From positions 1 through 43,637 of the forward strand of contig JADGOI010000006.1 of NCBI GenBank assembly GCA_017883075.1: 43,637 nt of DNA. Reading direction: 5' to 3'. The notes below the pieces were generated by a model, which was given only the letters and a program-made list of their open reading frames with translations, did no database searches and was not told the DNA's origin. The DNA comes from Acidimicrobiales bacterium (GTDB lineage: Bacteria > Actinomycetota > Acidimicrobiia > Acidimicrobiales > RAAP-2). Of this stretch, positions 14,331 through 23,803 are shown in pieces (position 1 is the first letter of the stretch; each line of letters starts with the position of its first letter). The position numbers and the translations under genes were made by a program.

Positions 14331-15157
14331 TGACTGGGTCGACTGACGGCGAAGAGGCGGTGATCGAGAGCTTGCGCGAGGTATGGGCGTCCGTTGCCGA
14401 TGCCTGCCGCCAATTGGACGAAAGCCGGTGGGCCCTCCCCACCGACTGTCCGGGATGGTCGGTGCGGGATCAGATTTCGCACTTGATCGGAGTGGAGCGC
14501 ACGTTGCTCGGTGATCCGATGCCGCAACCGGTCAGCGAAGTGCGTCCCTACATAAAGAACCCGATCGGCGCATTGAACGAGTCGTGGATCGAGGTTCGCC
14601 GGGACAAACCGGGGCCAGAGGTGTTGGCTGAGTTTGTCGACGTCACCGATCAACGGTTGGCAGCTCTCAGAGCGTTTCCTCCAGCCAAATTCGACGAGGT
14701 CGGATGGAGCCCGATCGGCCAAGTGCCCTATCGCGAGTTCATGGGTACCCGCGTCCTCGATTCGTGGGCCCACGAACAGGATGTTCGTCGGGCCCTCGAT
14801 CGTCCCGGTGGCCGCAACGGCGCCGGAGAGACACTGGTCCTCGAGCGGTGTGCAGGGGCGATGGCCTATGTCGCGGGGAAGAAGGTGAAGCCCCCTGAGG
14901 GCTCGACCATCTTGTTCGAAGTGAGCGGGGAGTTGGGCCGGCAGGTGCCGGTCACGATGGAGGGCGGTCGCGCCCGGGTGGCGCCGGAAGTGCCGACCGA
15001 TCCGACGGTCACCCTGACCATGGACCAGGAAACATTTTGGCGGCTCGGATTCGGGCGGACCACAGCCGCGGAAGTCCTGGCCTGCGGCCAAGTCGACGTG
15101 GTGGGTGATGTAGCGCTGGGGCACCGGGTGCTCGAGTCGATGAGCTTCATGATTTAG
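14330..15157 (+). CDS. Maleylpyruvate isomerase-family (MDMPI/DinB-like) protein
   Basis: 275 residues. The N-terminal part is a DinB-like four-helix bundle with the MDMPI_N signature WALPTDCPGWSVRDQISHL (with metal-ligand His) and LDSWAHEQDVRRAL. The C-terminal ~90 residues (ILFEVSGELGR...DPTVTLTMDQETFWRL) form an SCP2-like sterol-carrier-type domain. This TIGR03083-type architecture is widespread in actinobacteria, where members are predicted to use mycothiol as thiol cofactor; the actual reaction here is unknown. It is coupled to the glutathione peroxidase gene (TGATG overlap), which suggests a thiol-redox or detoxification role. Confidence 0.83.
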   Translation: MTGSTDGEEAVIESLREVWASVADACRQLDESRWALPTDCPGWSVRDQISHLIGVERTLLGDPMPQPVSEVRPYIKNPIGALNESWIEVRRDKPGPEVLAEFVDVTDQRLAALRAFPPAKFDEVGWSPIGQVPYREFMGTRVLDSWAHEQDVRRALDRPGGRNGAGETLVLERCAGAMAYVAGKKVKPPEGSTILFEVSGELGRQVPVTMEGGRARVAPEVPTDPTVTLTMDQETFWRLGFGRTTAAEVLACGQVDVVGDVALGHRVLESMSFMI

Positions 15158-15220
15158 CCCGCCCGTTCAGTTCCGATTCACCGTACCGATTCAGCGGCCA
15201 GCGCGTGCATCGGACATTCG

Positions 15221-15287
15221 AATTGTTCCGCCTCGCGGCGAAATGGGGAAGAGGACCCGTGGCAATTCGCCGCGAGGTGGAATCATT
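15221..15287. repeat. Long imperfect inverted repeat
   Basis: Arms at 15221-15244 and 15264-15287 match at about 20 of 24 positions, with a perfect core (CCTCGCGGCGAA against TTCGCCGCGAGG apart from one G-T pair) and a spacer of about 19 nt. No T run follows. It could be a terminator or attenuator after the MDMPI-family gene, or a small dispersed palindromic element. Confidence 0.65.
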
Positions 15288-15316
15288 GTGAATCTCGAGG
15301 GTCACACCCTCTACCT

Positions 15317-15718
15317 ATGGTCCGCCTCATGAACTGCCTCTGCTGGGACTGCGCTCCGAACGTAGGATTGCGCTACTCGTGTACTGCCCTTTCTCGTTCG
15401 CCGCACCAACGAGACCCTCGCCACACCGGACCCGGGGTACCCGGTGCCGAAGGCCAACCCTTGCGCGGCCGACCTCTGCGCCGGGCTGCCTTGGCCGTCC
15501 TCCTCCTCTCGGGCCGACCGTGTGCGATCTCCGAAGTCGAGAAAGCCATCGAAGTGTGGGGGTACCAGATCGGAGGACCTACGCCACGCAAGGCGCTCGC
15601 CGATGCCCTCGCGTACGAGTCCGACCGAGGATGGGCTCACCGAGTGGCGAGAGGACGTTATGGGACAGGCCACATCTCGGTCGGAAGTCGATACCGGATC
15701 TTGGCGTTTCTTCACTGA
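15317..15718 (+). CDS. Small probable DNA-binding protein (winged-helix-like), unassigned
   Basis: 133 residues from the first ATG. The C-terminal ~85 residues look like a folded domain: LRGRPLRRAALAVLLLSGRP, then AISEVEKAIEVWGYQIGG, PRKALADALAYESDRG and RVARGRYGTGHIS. The pattern of short helices followed by a basic wing resembles winged-helix proteins found in actinobacteria. The first ~45 residues are Cys- and Pro-rich and may not be translated; a later GTG could be the true start. No ribosome site is evident. It lies 52 bp before the trigger factor gene. Function unknown. Confidence 0.5.
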   Translation: MVRLMNCLCWDCAPNVGLRYSCTALSRSPHQRDPRHTGPGVPGAEGQPLRGRPLRRAALAVLLLSGRPCAISEVEKAIEVWGYQIGGPTPRKALADALAYESDRGWAHRVARGRYGTGHISVGSRYRILAFLH

Positions 15719-15753
15719 CCGGAGGCGTCGGAAAACGGGTCCCCGGCGACCGG

Positions 15754-15759
15754 TAGACT
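15754..15759 (+). promoter_or_regulatory. -10 box TAGACT for tig
   Basis: TAGACT lies 11 nt upstream of the tig ATG (15771), which would give a 5' leader of only a few bases; no Shine-Dalgarno is seen. Confidence 0.4.
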
Positions 15760-15770
15760 CACCTATTCGT

Positions 15771-17150
15771 ATGCGAGCCACAGCAGCGCCCGAAGAGGGC
15801 AACAGGGTCCGACTGTCCGTAGAGGTCGACGAATCGGAGGTCGACGAAGCCCTCAATGACGTTGTGCGTCGTCTGTCGCGTGAGATCCGTGTGCCCGGGT
15901 TCCGACCCGGAAAAGTTCCTCGCCGAGTGATCGAGGCTCGTCTCGGCGGCGCCAGTGCCCTGCGCGGTGAGGCCCTACGCGAAGCTCTCCCTGACTTCTA
16001 TGCCAGGGCGGTCTCCGATACCGAAGTCGACCCCATCGACCAGCCCGAGATCGACATCACCGCCGGCGACGAATCAGGGGCCGTGTCCTTCGATGCCATT
16101 GTCGAAGTGCGGCCCACGGTGTCCATTGCCGGGTACCAGGGTTTGGTGGTGACGATCCCCGGACTGGACGTTCCCGACGAGGAGATCATTGCTCAGATAG
16201 ACCGGCTTCGGGCTACCTCCGGCGAACTCGCCGAAGTGGAACGTCCGGTGCAACAAGGTGACCAGGTCACGGTGGACGTCACCGGGACACGTAGCGAGGG
16301 TCCCGACGATGCCGCCAAGGCGGACGGCGAAGACAGCGCCGCGGTCAGCGACGAGGATCTCAACGCCGAGGATTTCCTCTATGAAGCGGGTAGTGGGGGA
16401 GTGGTTCCCGAGTTCGATGAGGCGTTGATCGGTGCGAGTGCCGGCGACACCATCACCTTTGACTCGACCATCGAGGCGCTCGGTCAGACGATCTCGTTTT
16501 CGGTGGTGGTCAAGGACGTCAAGGAATTGGTGCTCCCCGACGTCACTGACGAGTGGGCGGCGGAGGCCTCAGAATTCAAGTCGGCCGATGAGCTCAAGGC
16601 AGACATTGCCAAGCGACTCAAACAGAGGCGCATCGTGCAGGCACAGTTGGCTCTGCAGCAGAAGGCCATCGAAGCGTTGGTGGAACTGGTCACCGAGGAA
16701 GTTCCCGAAATACTGGTGCAGAGCGAACTACGCGAGCGGATCCACGACCTCAACCACCGGCTGGAACAGCAGAAGATCGGGCTCGGTCAGTTTCTCGCCG
16801 CCACCGGGCGCGATGAACAGGAGTTCTTGGACGAGCTCCGGACCGGGGCCCTCCAAGGGGTCAAATCGGACCTGGCCCTCCGGTCCCTGGTGGAATTGGA
16901 GCACGTGGAGCTCACCGATGAGGAGCTCGATACGGAGTTGGCCACCATGGGTGAGCGCCTCGAGATGAACTCCGACCAGGTACGCGAACAACTCGAACAG
17001 GGTGGGCGGCTCTCGGCGGTACGCTCGGACCGACGCAAGGCCAAGGCCCTGCGATGGCTGCTCGACAACGTCGAGTTGGTGGATGAGGAAGGGAATCCCG
17101 TGTCACGGGACGCCCTGAAAGTGAATCAGGCAGAGGAGGACTCGGAGTGA
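15771..17150 (+). CDS. tig: Trigger factor (ribosome-associated chaperone)
   Basis: 459 residues. The N-terminal ribosome-binding domain carries the signature [11 protein letters not shown] (41-51). A FKBP-type peptidyl-prolyl isomerase domain starts around [10 protein letters not shown] (164-173) with an acidic insertion ([20 protein letters not shown]), and a long helical C-terminal chaperone domain follows ([21 protein letters not shown]). It binds ribosomes and shields nascent chains. The ATG at 15771 is the first start compatible with the family's N-terminus; the frame is open upstream only as a shadow. The stop overlaps clpP by 4 nt (GTGA), the common tig-clpP-clpX arrangement. Confidence 0.95.
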   Translation: MRATAAPEEGNRVRLSVEVDESEVDEALNDVVRRLSREIRVPGFRPGKVPRRVIEARLGGASALRGEALREALPDFYARAVSDTEVDPIDQPEIDITAGDESGAVSFDAIVEVRPTVSIAGYQGLVVTIPGLDVPDEEIIAQIDRLRATSGELAEVERPVQQGDQVTVDVTGTRSEGPDDAAKADGEDSAAVSDEDLNAEDFLYEAGSGGVVPEFDEALIGASAGDTITFDSTIEALGQTISFSVVVKDVKELVLPDVTDEWAAEASEFKSADELKADIAKRLKQRRIVQAQLALQQKAIEALVELVTEEVPEILVQSELRERIHDLNHRLEQQKIGLGQFLAATGRDEQEFLDELRTGALQGVKSDLALRSLVELEHVELTDEELDTELATMGERLEMNSDQVREQLEQGGRLSAVRSDRRKAKALRWLLDNVELVDEEGNPVSRDALKVNQAEEDSE

Positions 17151-17800
17151 GCTTCACGGACGCATCGAACTCGATGGACGCACAGGCCTACAGCGTGCCG
17201 TGGGTGGTCGAGTCGACCAGTCGGGGTGAACGCAATTACGACCTGTACTCCCGGTTGCTCCGGGAACGGATCATCTTCCTCGGCACCCCGATCAACGACA
17301 CGGTGGCCAACCTGGTCTGTGCCCAATTGCTGTTCCTCGAATCGGAAGAGGCGGACAAGGACATCCACCTCTACATCAACTCCCCGGGCGGTGACATCAC
17401 CGCACTGTTCGCCATCTACGACACGATGAAGTACATCAAGCCGGACCTGTCCACGTTCTGCTTCGGACAGGCAGCCTCGGCCGCCGCCGTGCTGCTCGGG
17501 GCGGGAACCCATGGAAAGAGGTTCGCCCTTCCTCACGCCCGGATCCTGCTCCACCAGCCCTTCGGCGGTGTGGAAGGGCAAGCCAGCGATATCGAGCTGC
17601 AGGCCAAGGAGATTCTGCGGATGCGCGATCTCCTGAACGGAATGTTGGCCAGCGATACCGGCCAGACTACGGAGAAGGTGTCAAAGGACACCGACCGAGA
17701 TTTCATCATGACGGCTGAAGAGGCGGTCAGCTACGGCCTGATCGACGAAGTGATCACCGCTCGCGACCTGGTGGGCGTTGAGGCCGTCGGCGCTGCCTAG
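17147..17800 (+). CDS. clpP: ATP-dependent Clp protease proteolytic subunit
   Basis: 217 residues. The Ser-His-Asp triad is visible: Ser in FGQAASAAA, His in ILLHQPFGG, Asp in KDTDRDF. The handle region [18 protein letters not shown] is intact. It assembles as a barrel that degrades substrates delivered by ClpX, encoded next. The GTG start follows AGGAGG at 7 nt and overlaps the tig stop. Many actinobacteria have two clpP genes in tandem here; only one is present in this window. The sequence after GQAAS (AAA rather than MGA) is a small deviation. Confidence 0.95.
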   Translation: MSFTDASNSMDAQAYSVPWVVESTSRGERNYDLYSRLLRERIIFLGTPINDTVANLVCAQLLFLESEEADKDIHLYINSPGGDITALFAIYDTMKYIKPDLSTFCFGQAASAAAVLLGAGTHGKRFALPHARILLHQPFGGVEGQASDIELQAKEILRMRDLLNGMLASDTGQTTEKVSKDTDRDFIMTAEEAVSYGLIDEVITARDLVGVEAVGAA

Positions 17801-17810
17801 GACTTGAGGA

Positions 17811-17852
17811 TCTAGCGGCGAACGAACCGTCGGGGACCGACCAGCCGCTAGA
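17811..17852. terminator. Branched inverted repeat in the clpP-clpX gap
   Basis: The outer arms TCTAGCGGC (17811-17819) and GCCGCTAGA (17844-17852) pair perfectly; inside them GTCGG (17829-17833) pairs with CCGAC (17837-17841). No T run follows. It may attenuate readthrough from clpP to clpX or act as an RNA processing or operator site. Confidence 0.45.
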
Positions 17853-17926
17853 GTTGGACATCGACCAGCAGTAGTTGCGGTCAGCAGTCGTTGGCAGTAT
17901 CGGACAGAAGGACGAGGGGCACCGAC

Positions 17927-19210
17927 GTGGCGAAGTTCGGAGACGGGGGCGACCTGGTGAAGTGCAGCTTCTGCGGGAAGTCGCAGAAGCAGGTGAAGAA
18001 ACTCATCGCTGGACCCGGCGTCTACATCTGCGATGAGTGCATCGAACTGTGCAACGACATCATCGCCGAGGAGCTTTCCGATACTACGGAGCTGTCATTC
18101 GAGGAGCTTCCCAAGCCGAAAGAGATCTACGAATTCCTGAACGATTACGTCATCGGCCAGGAGTACGCCAAAAAGATTCTCTCGGTTGCCGTCTACAACC
18201 ACTACAAGCGGGTCCAAGCGGGTAAAGACAGTTCCCACGACAATGAAGTGGAGTTGGCCAAGTCCAACATCCTGCTCTTGGGCCCGACCGGTTGCGGCAA
18301 GACCCTCTTGGCACAAACGCTTGCCCGCATGCTCAACGTGCCCTTCGCCATTGCCGACGCCACGGCGCTGACCGAGGCGGGTTATGTCGGCGAAGATGTC
18401 GAGAACATCTTGTTGAAGCTGATTCAGGCGGCGGACTACGACGTCAAGCGGGCCGAGACCGGCATCATCTACATCGACGAGATCGACAAGATCGCCCGGA
18501 AGTCGGAAAACCCGTCGATTACCCGGGATGTCTCCGGTGAGGGTGTCCAGCAGGCACTGCTGAAGATTCTTGAAGGCACCACGGCATCGGTGCCTCCGCA
18601 AGGTGGGCGGAAACACCCCCATCAGGAGTTCATCCAGATCGACACCACCAACATCCTCTTCATCTGCGGTGGGGCCTTCGCCGGGATCGACAAGATCATC
18701 GAGAATCGGATAGGACGCAAGGGGATCGGCTTCCGGGCCGAGGTGCGCAAGGCGGCGGACCGTGGCGACGATTCCGAACTGTTGCGCCACGTACTCCCCG
18801 AGGACCTGATGAAGTTCGGTCTCATTCCCGAGTTCATCGGTCGCCTGCCGGTGATAGGAGCGGTGGCACACCTCTACAAAGAGGCACTCATCCGTATTCT
18901 GGTCGAACCGAAGAACGCTCTCACCCGCCAGTACAAACGTGTATTCGAGTTGGACCATGTCGAGCTCGAGCTGACCGACGATGCGCTCGAAGCCATCGCC
19001 GAGCAGGCACTGCTTCGGGGCACCGGGGCGAGGGGCTTGCGGGCCATCCTCGAGGAGGTTCTGCTCGAGGTGATGTATGACCTTCCCAGCCGGACCGACG
19101 TGTCCAAGTGCGTTGTCGACCGGTCAGTGGTCCTCGACAAGGTCCATCCGACCCTGGTGCCGTTGAAGAGCCCGACGGCCAAGGCCCGCACCCGCCGGGC
19201 CGCCTCATAG
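17927..19210 (+). CDS. clpX: Clp protease ATP-binding subunit ClpX
   Basis: 427 residues from the GTG at 17927 (MAKFGDGG...), chosen because GAGGGG lies 7 nt upstream and because ClpX proteins begin so. Parts: the zinc-binding domain CSFCGK...CDEC (two CxxC pairs), Walker [14 protein letters not shown], pore-loop GYVGED, Walker [10 protein letters not shown], sensor and arginine-finger segments, and the ClpP-docking loop [10 protein letters not shown]. It unfolds tagged proteins and feeds them to ClpP. The valS gene that often follows clpX is not here; folC comes next. Confidence 0.96.
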   Translation: MAKFGDGGDLVKCSFCGKSQKQVKKLIAGPGVYICDECIELCNDIIAEELSDTTELSFEELPKPKEIYEFLNDYVIGQEYAKKILSVAVYNHYKRVQAGKDSSHDNEVELAKSNILLLGPTGCGKTLLAQTLARMLNVPFAIADATALTEAGYVGEDVENILLKLIQAADYDVKRAETGIIYIDEIDKIARKSENPSITRDVSGEGVQQALLKILEGTTASVPPQGGRKHPHQEFIQIDTTNILFICGGAFAGIDKIIENRIGRKGIGFRAEVRKAADRGDDSELLRHVLPEDLMKFGLIPEFIGRLPVIGAVAHLYKEALIRILVEPKNALTRQYKRVFELDHVELELTDDALEAIAEQALLRGTGARGLRAILEEVLLEVMYDLPSRTDVSKCVVDRSVVLDKVHPTLVPLKSPTAKARTRRAAS

Positions 19211-19273
19211 CCGGGTAGTGGCGTCGGACCCTCGGTCGTTTCGACCTCCCAGTCCCAACCCACCCGATCCACA

Positions 19274-20638
19274 GTGACGACTTCATCACCTTCGGCCACT
19301 CCGGAGTCTTCGGCCACCGCCCGCTTCGACGATCTTCCCGAAGCCCTGGAATGGCTCGACTCGCACATCAATTTCGAGTTGAACATGCCGACCCGCCGGT
19401 CCGTGCCGACTCTCGACCGGATGCGCGATCTCATGAGTATCCTCGGCGACCCGCAGATGGCCTATCCCTCGATCCACCTGACCGGCACCAACGGCAAGGG
19501 ATCGACCGCGGCGATGGCCACCGCCCTCTTGGTGGCCCAGGGCTTGTCGGTCGGCACCTACACCAGCCCGGATCTGGGTCGGGTCAACGAGCGCATTGCG
19601 CGGAACGGGGAGCCCATCGATGACGAGGCGTTTCGAGAGGTGCTCGAAACACTGTCCCGAGTTGAGCCGTTGGTGGAGGACCGCCTCACCCGTTTCGAAT
19701 TCCTGACTGCTGCCGCGCTGATGTGGTTTGCCGACGAGGCGGTCGATGTCGCCGTCGTCGAAGTCGGACTGGGCGGTCAGTGGGACTGCACCAACGTTGT
19801 CGACGGCAACGTGGCGGTGATCACCAATGTGAGCTTTGACCACACCGAGGTTCTGGGACCGACACTGGAGGACATCGCCGGTGACAAGGCCGGAATCTTC
19901 AAGGAGGGGAGCCGGGTCATCATCGGTGAGACCGATCCCCACCTGGTGGCGCTCTTGCGCGACAGGGCCGTCCAGGCTGGTGCTCTCGAGGTCTGGTTCC
20001 GTGGGGAGGAATTCGGATGTAGCGCCAACCGGGTGGCGGTGGGTGGCCGTCTGATCGACGTACGAACCCCCGGTGCCGCCTACGCCGAGATTCTGGTGCC
20101 CCTGCACGGGGCTCACCAGGGCGACAATGCCGCATGCGCCCTGGCGGCGGTCGAGGCATTCTTCGGTGCACCCGTGCACGAGAATGTGGTGGAGGACGCA
20201 TTCGCCCGGGTTCGGGTGCCCGGTCGTCTCGAGATCGTGAAGCGTCATCCACTGGTGGTGGTGGACGGGGCGCACAATGTGGCCGGCATGATCGCCCTGG
20301 CCCGCTCACTGGTGGAGGAGTTCACCGTCGACGGCGACGCGGTAGCGGTGGTGGGAATGCTGTCCGGGCGTGATCCGTCCGCCCTGCTTGACGCACTGGT
20401 GTCCGCCGGCATCCGCTCGGTAGTGGTCTGCGCCCCCGATTCCCCTCGGGCCATTCCCGTTGACGTGGTGAGCGAAGCCGCACGTGCACTGGGCATGGAC
20501 GCGACGGTGGCAGAAACCCCATCTGAAGCGGTGACGGTAGCCATTGATCACGCCGGTGATGACGGCCGGGTGGTGGTGTGTGGCTCGCTGTATGTGGTGG
20601 CGGATGCCCGCCGGCTCCTCGTTCCCAACCAGGTCTGA
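19274..20638 (+). CDS. folC: Folylpolyglutamate/dihydrofolate synthase
   Basis: 454 residues of the Mur-ligase-like FolC family, which adds glutamate to folates and, in bifunctional members, to dihydropteroate. Motifs: P-loop HLTGTNGKGSTAAM (about 71-84), TYTSPDLGRVNERI, the omega-loop and Mg site around EVGLGGQWDCTNVV, FDHTEVLGPTLEDIAGDKAGI, and VVDGAHNVAGM in the C-terminal domain. The GTG at 19274 is the best visible start but lacks a ribosome site, and the first ~20 residues (Ser/Thr-rich) are poorly supported. It is followed by ndk under its own promoter. Confidence 0.92.
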   Translation: MTTSSPSATPESSATARFDDLPEALEWLDSHINFELNMPTRRSVPTLDRMRDLMSILGDPQMAYPSIHLTGTNGKGSTAAMATALLVAQGLSVGTYTSPDLGRVNERIARNGEPIDDEAFREVLETLSRVEPLVEDRLTRFEFLTAAALMWFADEAVDVAVVEVGLGGQWDCTNVVDGNVAVITNVSFDHTEVLGPTLEDIAGDKAGIFKEGSRVIIGETDPHLVALLRDRAVQAGALEVWFRGEEFGCSANRVAVGGRLIDVRTPGAAYAEILVPLHGAHQGDNAACALAAVEAFFGAPVHENVVEDAFARVRVPGRLEIVKRHPLVVVDGAHNVAGMIALARSLVEEFTVDGDAVAVVGMLSGRDPSALLDALVSAGIRSVVVCAPDSPRAIPVDVVSEAARALGMDATVAETPSEAVTVAIDHAGDDGRVVVCGSLYVVADARRLLVPNQV

Positions 20639-20660
20639 CGATCGGGTCAGGAATCCGGTT

Positions 20661-20689
20661 CTGACACCCGGTCGGGCTTCGGCTAGCCT
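20661..20689 (+). promoter_or_regulatory. Promoter of ndk (CTGACA, 17 bp, TAGCCT)
   Basis: A -35 box CTGACA (20661-20666) and a -10 box TAGCCT (20684-20689) are 17 bp apart. The start would fall about 3 nt before the GTG at 20699, so the mRNA is almost leaderless. It is the best complete promoter in the window. Confidence 0.6.
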
Positions 20690-20698
20690 GCCTCGCTC

Positions 20699-21115
20699 GT
20701 GGGACGAACTCTGGTTATCTGCAAGCCCGATGCTGTCGAACGGGGCCTCTCGGGCGAGATCATCGGGCGCATCGAGCGCAAAGGTCTCCGGTTGGTCGCT
20801 GCCGATCTGCGGCTCATCACGACCGAGGAGGCGGGACGTCACTATGCCGAGCATGACGGCAAGCCGTTCTACGGCGAACTGGTGGCCTTCATCACCCGGT
20901 CCCCGGCCCTAATCATGGTGGCCGAGGGCCCCGAGGATGCCTTCAAGGTGGTGCGCACCCTGATGGGCGCCACCAACCCGGTGGACGCCGCTCCGGGCAC
21001 GATCCGAGGGGATCTGGCCCTCGAGATGGGTCAGAACCTGGTGCACGGCTCGGATTCGACCGAGTCGGCGGCGCGGGAGATCGAGATCTTCTTCCCGGAG
21101 ATTAAGCCTTCCTGA
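20699..21115 (+). CDS. ndk: Nucleoside diphosphate kinase
   Basis: 138 residues, the usual length. It transfers the gamma-phosphate between nucleoside triphosphates and diphosphates through a phospho-histidine. Visible: [15 protein letters not shown] at the N-terminus (Lys and Arg for phosphate), [18 protein letters not shown] with the catalytic His, and [11 protein letters not shown]. The GTG start follows the promoter by about 3 nt and has no Shine-Dalgarno. Confidence 0.96.
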   Translation: MGRTLVICKPDAVERGLSGEIIGRIERKGLRLVAADLRLITTEEAGRHYAEHDGKPFYGELVAFITRSPALIMVAEGPEDAFKVVRTLMGATNPVDAAPGTIRGDLALEMGQNLVHGSDSTESAAREIEIFFPEIKPS

Positions 21116-21206
21116 CCTGGTTCTTTACCTGACGGAGCCCGGGGGCCGCAGAGGCCGCCGTTGTGCCGATGCGATGGTTCCCGTAGCGTCAGCGACAGAT
21201 CCCGCG

Positions 21207-21212
21207 TAGACT
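21207..21212 (+). promoter_or_regulatory. Possible -10 box TAGACT for the mre operon
   Basis: TAGACT would start a transcript near 21219, giving mreB a leader of about 75 nt. No clear -35 box is seen, so the call is weak. Confidence 0.35.
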
Positions 21213-21294
21213 GCTCTGCAAATACAGCGGAGAGCGTGTGAGTCAACACAGGCACGCTGTCCCACCCGATCCCCCACGGAGGGTTGCATCTCTG

Positions 21295-22326
21295 ATGCGC
21301 GATAACCGTTTTTCCCTGTTAGGTCGAGATATGGCCGTCGACCTTGGCACCGCCAACACTCTGGTGTACGTGCGTGGTCGAGGAATTGTCCTGAACGAGC
21401 CCTCGGTGGTCGCCGTATCATTAAAAAATGGTCGACCATTGGCGGTCGGCACCGAAGCCAAGCGGATGATCGGCCGTACCCCGAGTCATATCCAGGCCAT
21501 CCGGCCGCTCAAGGACGGGGTCATCGCCGATTTCGAGATCTGCGAAAAGATGCTCCGGTATTTCATTCACCGGGTCCACCAGCGCCGCTTTGCCAAGCCC
21601 CGAATGGTCATCTGCGTCCCTTCGGGTATCACCGGAGTAGAGCAACGAGCGGTGATGGAAGCGGCAGAGTATGCCGGGGCCCGCAAGGCATTCATCATCG
21701 AGGAGCCGATGGCCGCGGCAATCGGTGCCGGGCTGCCGGTGCATGAGCCAACCGGCAACATGGTCGTCGACATCGGTGGCGGCACCACCGAAGTGGCGGT
21801 CATCTCCCTGGGGGGCATCGTGACCAGTCAGTCGATCCGCATCGGCGGCGACGAGTTGGACGAGGCCATCGTGTCCTTCATCAAGAAGGAGTACAGCCTG
21901 GCATTGGGCGAGCGAACTGCCGAGGAGATCAAGATCGCCCTTGGCTCCGCCTTCGATCTCGAGGAAGAGCTCCATGCGGAGATTCGGGGCCGCGACCTGG
22001 TCTCCGGCCTACCGAAGACAGTGGTCATCTCCACTCAGGAGATCCGCAAGGCAATCGATGAGCCAGTGGCGGCCATTGTGGACGCGGTGAAGGTCACCCT
22101 CGATCGGACACCGCCGGAGCTCGCCGCCGACATCATGGAACAAGGCATCGTGCTCACAGGCGGGGGCGCGTTGTTGCATGGCCTGGACAGCCGCCTCACC
22201 CAGGAGACGGGCATGCCGATCGTCGTGGCCAGAGACCCGCTCAACTGCGTTGCCATCGGCAGCGGGCAGTGCCTAGAGGAGTTCGAAGCACTGAAGCAGG
22301 TTCTCATCACGTCATCTGCTCGCTGA
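21295..22326 (+). CDS. mreB: Rod shape-determining protein MreB
   Basis: 343 residues from the ATG at 21295; an in-frame GTG at 21238 would add 19 unusual residues. An actin-like ATPase that guides side-wall synthesis. Motifs: phosphate-1 [16 protein letters not shown], the connecting [16 protein letters not shown], phosphate-2 [18 protein letters not shown], and the adenosine loop [15 protein letters not shown]. It opens the elongasome operon mreB-mreC-mreD-mrdA. GGAGGG lies 11 nt upstream, a rather long spacing. Confidence 0.95.
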   Translation: MRDNRFSLLGRDMAVDLGTANTLVYVRGRGIVLNEPSVVAVSLKNGRPLAVGTEAKRMIGRTPSHIQAIRPLKDGVIADFEICEKMLRYFIHRVHQRRFAKPRMVICVPSGITGVEQRAVMEAAEYAGARKAFIIEEPMAAAIGAGLPVHEPTGNMVVDIGGGTTEVAVISLGGIVTSQSIRIGGDELDEAIVSFIKKEYSLALGERTAEEIKIALGSAFDLEEELHAEIRGRDLVSGLPKTVVISTQEIRKAIDEPVAAIVDAVKVTLDRTPPELAADIMEQGIVLTGGGALLHGLDSRLTQETGMPIVVARDPLNCVAIGSGQCLEEFEALKQVLITSSAR

Positions 22327-22343
22327 AATAAGGGAGCTTTCCT

Positions 22344-23183
22344 GTGGCGAAGTTGAGGCGGTCCCGCCGGCCTCGCACCACGCTGCTGATTCTGCTGTTG
22401 GCGTCGATCACCATCATTACGCTCGACGCCCGGGGCGGTTTCGGCCGGATCACCTCTGGGGTGAGATCGGTGGCGGCTGACACTTTTGCCCCTATCCGCT
22501 CGGGCGTCAATGACATCATCGAGCCGATGGGGAGCTTTCTGGCCGGGTCCGTCCACTACGGTGCCGTACGCCAACAGAACCAAAAACTCCAACAACAGAT
22601 CCGCCAACTCCAACAACAGCGGGCCCAATCAGTCCAGACCGAACAGTCCTTGCAACAGCTGAGTGCCGTCCTCCACCTGCCTTACGTCGGAAACCTTCAG
22701 ACAGTGCCGGCCGAGGTCATCGACTACAAGTCGAGCAATTTCGCCGCCACCATCGACATCAGTGTGGGTCGGGACGATGGAGTGCAGTACAACATGCCGG
22801 TAGTGGCGGCCGGGGGACTGGTGGGTCGGGTGGTTCAGGCCAACCACCACACGGCCACGGTACGACTGATCAGCGACGGGGCCTCGTTGGTAGATGTTCT
22901 CTATGGGACACCCGGGGCCTACGCCGCGGTGACAGGTGAGGGATCGGGCAAACCACTCTCCGCCGACCTGATCCCGATCAACACCCCGCTCACGGTCGGC
23001 GAGCTGTTCGTCACCAGCGGGCTGAACGGTGCCATCTTCCCCCCCAATATTCCGGTGGCCCGGGTCACCAGTTCGAAGACCGGGGTCTCGGCGACCGAGG
23101 AGTCGGTGACCCTGCAACCACTCGCCGATCTCACCAATCTCCGCTACGTGTCGGTCGTCCTGTGGGACCCGGCATCACCATGA
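22344..23183 (+). CDS. mreC: Rod shape-determining protein MreC
   Basis: 279 residues: a basic N-terminus, one membrane helix (about 13-28, TTLLILLLASITIITL), a coiled coil rich in Gln (about 75-105, QQNQKLQQQIRQLQQQ), and the periplasmic MreC double beta-barrel (VIDYKSSNFAATIDISVGRDDGV, VVAAGGLVGRVVQ, LFVTSGLNGAIFPPNIPVA). It bridges MreB and the PBP2/RodA enzymes. The GTG follows AGGGAG at 7 nt. MreB ends 17 bp before. Confidence 0.95.
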   Translation: MAKLRRSRRPRTTLLILLLASITIITLDARGGFGRITSGVRSVAADTFAPIRSGVNDIIEPMGSFLAGSVHYGAVRQQNQKLQQQIRQLQQQRAQSVQTEQSLQQLSAVLHLPYVGNLQTVPAEVIDYKSSNFAATIDISVGRDDGVQYNMPVVAAGGLVGRVVQANHHTATVRLISDGASLVDVLYGTPGAYAAVTGEGSGKPLSADLIPINTPLTVGELFVTSGLNGAIFPPNIPVARVTSSKTGVSATEESVTLQPLADLTNLRYVSVVLWDPASP

Positions 23184-23208
23184 GCGCACATGCCGTGCGA
23201 GGCCGTCC

Positions 23209-23739
23209 GTGACCGCCCGAGATGCTTCCCGGGTATCCCTGGTGGTTCTTGCCTTCATCGTCGTTCAGCAGACCCTGATGCTCGATATCCGCATCGGCGG
23301 GGTCCACCCGGACATCATGGTGCTGTTGCCGATGGCCGCCGGATTGGTGGGTGGACCCGGGCGGGGGGCAACCATGGGCTTCGGGAGTGGATTGGTGGCC
23401 GACTGCCTCCTTCCCACCCCTTTCGGTCTCTCCGCCTTCATCGGCACGTTGATCGGATTCGGGGTCGGACTGGCCACGGTGGCCCTGGACAGGTCCTCGT
23501 GGTGGCTCCCCACCATGGCCGCCCTGGTGGGGAGCGTGTTGTACGAGGTGTTCTACGCCCTCCTCGGTTCCATTCTGGGCCAACCTCAGATGCTCCACGT
23601 CGGAGTGGCCCGCACCGCGTTGCTGGTGGCGGTGTGCAATGCGGTATTGGCGGTGCCGGCGGTCCGGATGGTGGGATGGGCATTGCCGAAGGTGTCAACG
23701 GAGGGGATGCCAACCTCGACGGCCGGCAGTCTCCGTTGA
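23209..23739 (+). CDS. mreD: Rod shape-determining protein MreD
   Basis: 176 residues, almost all membrane helices (about five), in the order expected for MreD; the segment HPDIMVLLPMAAGLVGGPGRGATMGFGSGLVADCLLP contains the conserved Asp and Gly-rich helix turns. It belongs to the elongation complex. The GTG start, 25 bp after mreC, has no strong ribosome site. Confidence 0.88.
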   Translation: MTARDASRVSLVVLAFIVVQQTLMLDIRIGGVHPDIMVLLPMAAGLVGGPGRGATMGFGSGLVADCLLPTPFGLSAFIGTLIGFGVGLATVALDRSSWWLPTMAALVGSVLYEVFYALLGSILGQPQMLHVGVARTALLVAVCNAVLAVPAVRMVGWALPKVSTEGMPTSTAGSLR

Positions 23740-23803
23740 CGCGGGTTGCCCAAAACCGGGCTCGCGACCAATTCGGCTCGTTCTGTTGGCAGAATGGTGC
23801 CCG

